Part shown: piece after piece, positions 58,230 to 64,000 of the stretch | Layout: every line of letters begins with the position of its first letter | How positions within the stretch are numbered: position 1 is the stretch's first letter | Made by a program: the position numbers and the translations under genes | Notes under the pieces: generated by a model | Told to the model about the DNA's origin: nothing | Seen by the model: only the letters and a program-made list of their open reading frames with translations | Database searches by the model: none | Source of the DNA: Limnohabitans sp. Rim28 | GTDB lineage: Bacteria; Pseudomonadota; Gammaproteobacteria; Burkholderiales; Burkholderiaceae_C | Direction of reading: 5' to 3' | Assembly: GCF_000293865.2 (NCBI RefSeq) | Contig: NZ_ALKN02000001.1 | Span: 465,382 to 529,381 of the forward strand | DNA: 64,000 nucleotides

Positions 58230-59633
58230 TTAACTGCCCGCCAACTTCATGCGGTTGACCAAGATGGAGCCGGTGGATTTGGCGCCCATGTTGTAAGCGT
58301 CAGCGCCCACGGCCTCGATGCCCATGAACATGTCTTTCAGGTTGCCCGCGATGGTGATCTCATGCACCGGGTAAGCGATCTGCCCGTTTTCGACCCAAAA
58401 GCCACTGGCCCCGCGCGAGTAGTCACCCGTCACGTAGTTCACACCCTGCCCCATCAACTCGATCACAAACAAGCCTGTGCCCAATTTTTGCAACATGGCG
58501 TTCAGATCGTCACCCGGTTGTGTCAGGCGCGAAGTCATGGACAGGTTGTGCGAACCGCCCGAATTGCCCGTGGTCTTCATGCCGAGTTTGCGGGCCGAAT
58601 AACTGCTCAAAAAATAGCCTTCAACACGTCCGCCCTTGACCACTTGGCGGCGCGCCGAGCGCACGCCCTCGTCGTCAAAGGGTGAGCTGCCTTTGCCGCG
58701 CATCACAAACGGGTCCTCTTCGATATCGATGTGCTTGGGGAACACTTTTTTGCCCAAGGAGTCGAGCAAAAAGCTGCTTTTGCGGTACAGGGCACCGCCG
58801 CTCACAGCCTGCACAAATCCCCCCAGCAAGCCTGCAGCCACGGGCGACTCGAACAAGACCGGACATTCGGTGGTAGCGATTTTTCGTGCCCCCAAGCGCG
58901 ACAAGGCGCGCTCAGCAGCGTATCGGCCCACGGCCTCGACCGAGGCCAACTCATCGGCCGAGCGCATCGAGGTGTACCAAGCGTCGCGCTGCATCTCGGC
59001 GTTGCGACCGGGCAACTTGGCGATGGGCGCGACGGACACGCTGTGGCGCGAGCTGGCATAACCGCCCCGAAAGCCATGCGTGTGGGCGCTGAAAAAATGG
59101 CTTTGCTGGGCCGACACGGCAGCGCCGTCGCTGTTGGTGATGCGGCGGCTGGTTTTGAGCGCAGCAGCTTCGCATTGCAAAGCAATGCGAGCGGCCTCCT
59201 CGCTGTTGATGCGCCAAGGGTGGAACAAATCCAGATCGCGGTGCTTGGTCTCGATATCGGCTTCGTCCGGCAGACCGGCCGTCGGGTCCTCGGCCGTGAA
59301 GCGGGCAATGTCATAGGCCGCTTGCACCGTGCGCTGGATGGCGGCTTTGGAAAAGTCCGAAGTGCTGGCATTGCCCCGGCGGTGGTCCACATAGACCGTC
59401 ACGCCCAAGGACTTGTCGCGGTTGCGCTCTACGTTTTCGAGTTCGCCCTTGCGCACGCTGACCGACAGGCCGCAACCTTCAGAAGCCTCGGCACCTGCAT
59501 TGGTGGCTCCGAGTTTTTTGGCGTGCGCCAAAGCGGTGTCAACCAGCTCTTCAAAATGATCCCGCGAGTAACTGAAACCATCATGGGCTTTCGCATTGGA
59601 GGCAGTGGTGCTTTTTTTCACGGAAATTTTCAC
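58230..59633 (-). CDS. pmbA: Metalloprotease PmbA (TldE)
   Basis: TldD/TldE-family protein of about 467 residues that, with TldD, degrades unfolded or linear peptides (microcin maturation, CcdA degradation in E. coli). Conserved parts: EASEGCGLSVSVRKGELENVERNRDKSLGVTVY, VLFESPVAAGLLGGFVQAVSGG, GNSGGSHNL and YPVHEITIAGNLKDMF. The start is unclear: GTG 59633 or GTG 59621 give family-like lengths, while the ATG at 59714 adds a hydrophobic stretch not seen in homologues. The link to CcdA is of interest because a ccdAB pair lies 4 kb away. Confidence 0.92.
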   Translation of the reverse strand: MKISVKKSTTASNAKAHDGFSYSRDHFEELVDTALAHAKKLGATNAGAEASEGCGLSVSVRKGELENVERNRDKSLGVTVYVDHRRGNASTSDFSKAAIQRTVQAAYDIARFTAEDPTAGLPDEADIETKHRDLDLFHPWRINSEEAARIALQCEAAALKTSRRITNSDGAAVSAQQSHFFSAHTHGFRGGYASSRHSVSVAPIAKLPGRNAEMQRDAWYTSMRSADELASVEAVGRYAAERALSRLGARKIATTECPVLFESPVAAGLLGGFVQAVSGGALYRKSSFLLDSLGKKVFPKHIDIEEDPFVMRGKGSSPFDDEGVRSARRQVVKGGRVEGYFLSSYSARKLGMKTTGNSGGSHNLSMTSRLTQPGDDLNAMLQKLGTGLFVIELMGQGVNYVTGDYSRGASGFWVENGQIAYPVHEITIAGNLKDMFMGIEAVGADAYNMGAKSTGSILVNRMKLAGS

Positions 59634-59736
59634 GAAGAGGCTCTCGAAAAAAATGGCGGGCGCCAGGCCCGCAGTGGCCGCTATGATACTTGCCACCCAG
59701 CCCCTGCGCTGCATCTGAAAACGAGTTCCCCCAGTC

Positions 59737-60396
59737 ATGTCCCGTAAACCCAAAAAAGGCTATTTCGTCCGGGGTCAGTTTGTTGCCGAAGGCAGCGAAC
59801 TCGACCTGGAGTACAAGCGCGAGCTCAAAGGTGGCCTGGACGGCCCCAGCCGCACTGAACTCAAACGTGAAAGCACCGAACTGCAAGATTTGGGCACCGA
59901 TCTGCTCACCCTGCGCCGGGACCTGATGGAAGGCCTGGCCCTGCCCGACAAACTGGTCGATGGCTTGGCCGAAGCCAAGCGCATCACCAACTTTGAAGGC
60001 AAGCGCCGCCAGATGCAGTTCATCGGCAAGCAAATGCGATTGCTCAGCCCCGAGACCTTGCAAGCCGTGCGTGAAGCACTCGACATCCAACGCTTGGGCA
60101 GCGCCAAAGACACCCAAGCCCTGCACTTGGCCGAGGCCTGGCGCGACCGCCTGATCGCCGACGACGCGGCTGTGGGTGAATGGCTGGCACACCACCCCCA
60201 AACCGACATCCAGCAACTTCGGGCCTTGGTTCGCCAAGCCCGCAAAGACGCGGTGCCCTTGACCAATGCCGCAGTCTCACAAGGCTTGGCCCCAAGACAA
60301 GGTCGCGCCTACCGCGAATTGTTCAAGCTGGTGCGCAGCGTGCTCACGGGCGGTCAAAGCGACGAGAACCCTGAAGAGGCGTCTGAAGATGCGTGA
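59737..60396 (+). CDS. darP: Ribosome biogenesis factor DarP (YjgA, DUF615)
   Basis: A 219-residue DUF615 protein that associates with late 50S assembly intermediates in E. coli. It shows the basic opening SRKPKKGYFVRGQFV, ELKRESTELQDLGTDLLTL, LVDGLAEAKRITNFEGKRRQMQFIGKQMR and the C-terminal RAYRELFKLVRSVL. Length is as expected for betaproteobacterial homologues. It overlaps mog by 8 bases, suggesting coupled translation. Confidence 0.94.
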   Translation: MSRKPKKGYFVRGQFVAEGSELDLEYKRELKGGLDGPSRTELKRESTELQDLGTDLLTLRRDLMEGLALPDKLVDGLAEAKRITNFEGKRRQMQFIGKQMRLLSPETLQAVREALDIQRLGSAKDTQALHLAEAWRDRLIADDAAVGEWLAHHPQTDIQQLRALVRQARKDAVPLTNAAVSQGLAPRQGRAYRELFKLVRSVLTGGQSDENPEEASEDA

Positions 60397-60985
60397 ATCC
60401 CCCTTTGATCCGGTCAAAATCGGCATCGTCTCCATCAGCGACCGGGCCAGCACCGGTGTGTACGAAGACAAGGGCCTGCCCGCACTGCAAGACTGGTTGA
60501 CCCAAGCCTTGCACAACCCCATCCGCTTCGAGCCCCGCTTGATCCCCGACGAGAAAGACCGCATCAGCGCCACCTTGATCGAGCTGGTCGATGCCGGTTG
60601 CAGCTTGGTGCTCACCACCGGCGGCACAGGCCCTGCCCTGCGCGATGTGACGCCCGAAGCCACACTGGCTGTGGCCGACAAGGAAATGCCCGGATTTGGC
60701 GAACAAATGCGCCAGATCAGCCTGAAGTTTGTGCCGACCGCGATCCTGTCGCGCCAGGTTGCCGTCATCCGGGGCCAGAGCCTGATCATCAACCTGCCGG
60801 GCCAACCCAAATCGATTGCTGAGACGCTGGAAGGCCTGAAAGACGCCGACGGCAAAGCCGTGGTGCACGGCATTTTTTCGGCCGTGCCCTATTGCGTCGA
60901 CTTGATTGGCGGCCCTTACATGGAAACCCGGGACGACATTTGCAAGGCGTTCCGTCCCAAAACGGCCATTCGGCCCAAGCCCTGA
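60389..60985 (+). CDS. mog: Molybdopterin adenylyltransferase Mog
   Basis: Adenylylates molybdopterin before molybdenum insertion. The 198-residue protein has KIGIVSISDRASTGVYEDKG, LIPDEKDRISATLIEL, VLTTGGTGPALRDVTPEAT and INLPGQPKSIAETLEGL, all typical of MoaB/Mog. The presence of VYEDKG and the length favour Mog over MoaB. The ATG at 60389 lies inside darP. Molybdoenzymes are not encoded in this window. Confidence 0.95.
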   Translation: MRESPFDPVKIGIVSISDRASTGVYEDKGLPALQDWLTQALHNPIRFEPRLIPDEKDRISATLIELVDAGCSLVLTTGGTGPALRDVTPEATLAVADKEMPGFGEQMRQISLKFVPTAILSRQVAVIRGQSLIINLPGQPKSIAETLEGLKDADGKAVVHGIFSAVPYCVDLIGGPYMETRDDICKAFRPKTAIRPKP

Positions 60986-61367
60986 AGTCTTTTTTGAAAA
61001 CAGACGGCCTTCGGCGGCCTTGGGGCCCCTTTTGAAGGAAATCCTGGCGAATTCGGCATGGCCTAGCCCATCAAACGCCCTCTTTCCTTCGGAATAAAGC
61101 TGACCTTTAGGTATAATCCATTTTTTTCGGCAAGAGCGACAGCAGCACCTCCGGCTAGACCAACGCCATCAGCGCGATGCCCCCATGTGGGCCGGTCACC
61201 GTTCCGCAAGGACTGCACACCAAATGTTCGCCCAACATCTTGCCATTGCAGATCGGATGCCCAAATAGGCTTTGATCTGTGTCTTAAACCCACGCCCGCG
61301 CCGGGATGTATTTGGCGCTGACTGTGTCCGTTTCCTTGTTTGTTTTGATGTTCTGAGGTGTTCGTTC
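60986..61367 (+). promoter_or_regulatory. rpoD upstream region with promoter
   Basis: This 382-base stretch has no convincing gene. A GC-rich inverted repeat (GGCCTTCGGCGGCC, about 61007-61020) after mog may act as a weak terminator. A TATAAT (61112-61117) with no clear -35 is the best -10 for rpoD and would give a leader of about 250 bases. AGGTG stands 9 bases before the rpoD ATG. Confidence 0.55.
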
Positions 61368-63917
<2,550 letters not shown>

Positions 63918-63940
63918 AACCGCACAGTTCAGCACCACCA

Positions 63941-63977
63941 AAAGCCTCCCGACTGCAAAGTCGGGAGGCTTTTTTGT
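63941..63977 (+). terminator. Rho-independent terminator of rpoD
   Basis: A 14-bp perfect stem AAAGCCTCCCGACT/AGTCGGGAGGCTTT with a GCAA loop, followed by a run of Ts. It begins 23 bases after the rpoD stop. Confidence 0.96.
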
Positions 63978-64000
63978 TGTTGAAATCAGTTTTTTTTAAA

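Overview
The window is chromosomal DNA from a betaproteobacterium, most likely Burkholderiales/Comamonadaceae (a freshwater Limnohabitans-, Rhodoferax- or Polaromonas-like organism). The evidence is the high GC, five Bug-type (TctC) tricarboxylate-transporter receptors, the FdxA-type ferredoxin, DarP/YjgA, the rpsU-yqeY pair, and a very long Ala/Lys/Pro-rich N-terminal tail on RpoD. The genus is inferred from these family patterns, not shown by any search.

Layout. 1-3.7 kb: end of an assimilatory sulfate operon (cysH tail, cysD, cysN), then a 7/8Fe ferredoxin and a ferredoxin-NADP reductase. 3.7-7.9 kb: thiamine synthesis. A TPP riboswitch is followed first by thiD on the opposite strand, then by thiO-thiS-thiG-thiE, with tRNA-Asn at the end. 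8.2-21.6 kb: accessory catabolism, with an SDR, an EamA permease, a cyclase, three Bug receptors, a TauD-type dioxygenase and a compact run of RraA-like aldolase, leuC/leuD paralogues, an ornithine-cyclodeaminase-like protein and an FAD oxidase. 21.7-26.1 kb: small orphans, a degenerate HtrA-like protein, and an AerR/PpaA-type B12-binding regulator with PpsR-like operator sequences. 26.1-30.7 kb: SOS genes split into two LexA-boxed units (umuC; umuD-cho). 30.8-38.6 kb: assorted hydrolases and an MFS transporter.

38.7-48.5 kb: a GntR regulator divergent from a PdxA-family dehydrogenase plus Bug receptor, then a convergent five-gene operon (aldehyde dehydrogenase, ThDP decarboxylase-like enzyme, Bug receptor, two FAD monooxygenases) that looks like an aromatic-compound pathway. 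48.7-51.6 kb: a sodium-solute symporter under a second TPP riboswitch (probable ThiV) and a periplasmic binding protein. 51.7-64 kb: mostly housekeeping genes (tsaD, SUMT, rpsU, yqeY, pmbA, darP, mog, rpoD) with a chromosomal ccdAB pair inserted.

Two TPP riboswitches tie the thi genes and the symporter into one thiamine regulon. Two LexA boxes tie umuC, umuD and cho into the SOS response. The Bug receptors have no TctA/TctB membrane partners here and presumably share partners elsewhere. I saw no rRNA, insertion sequence, prophage or CRISPR array. The strongest leads are the PpsR-like sites at the B12-binding regulator, the thi riboswitch separated from its genes by antisense thiD, the 8.2-20.9 kb catabolic cluster, and two families of regulatory RNA structures (thiV leader, rpsU leader).
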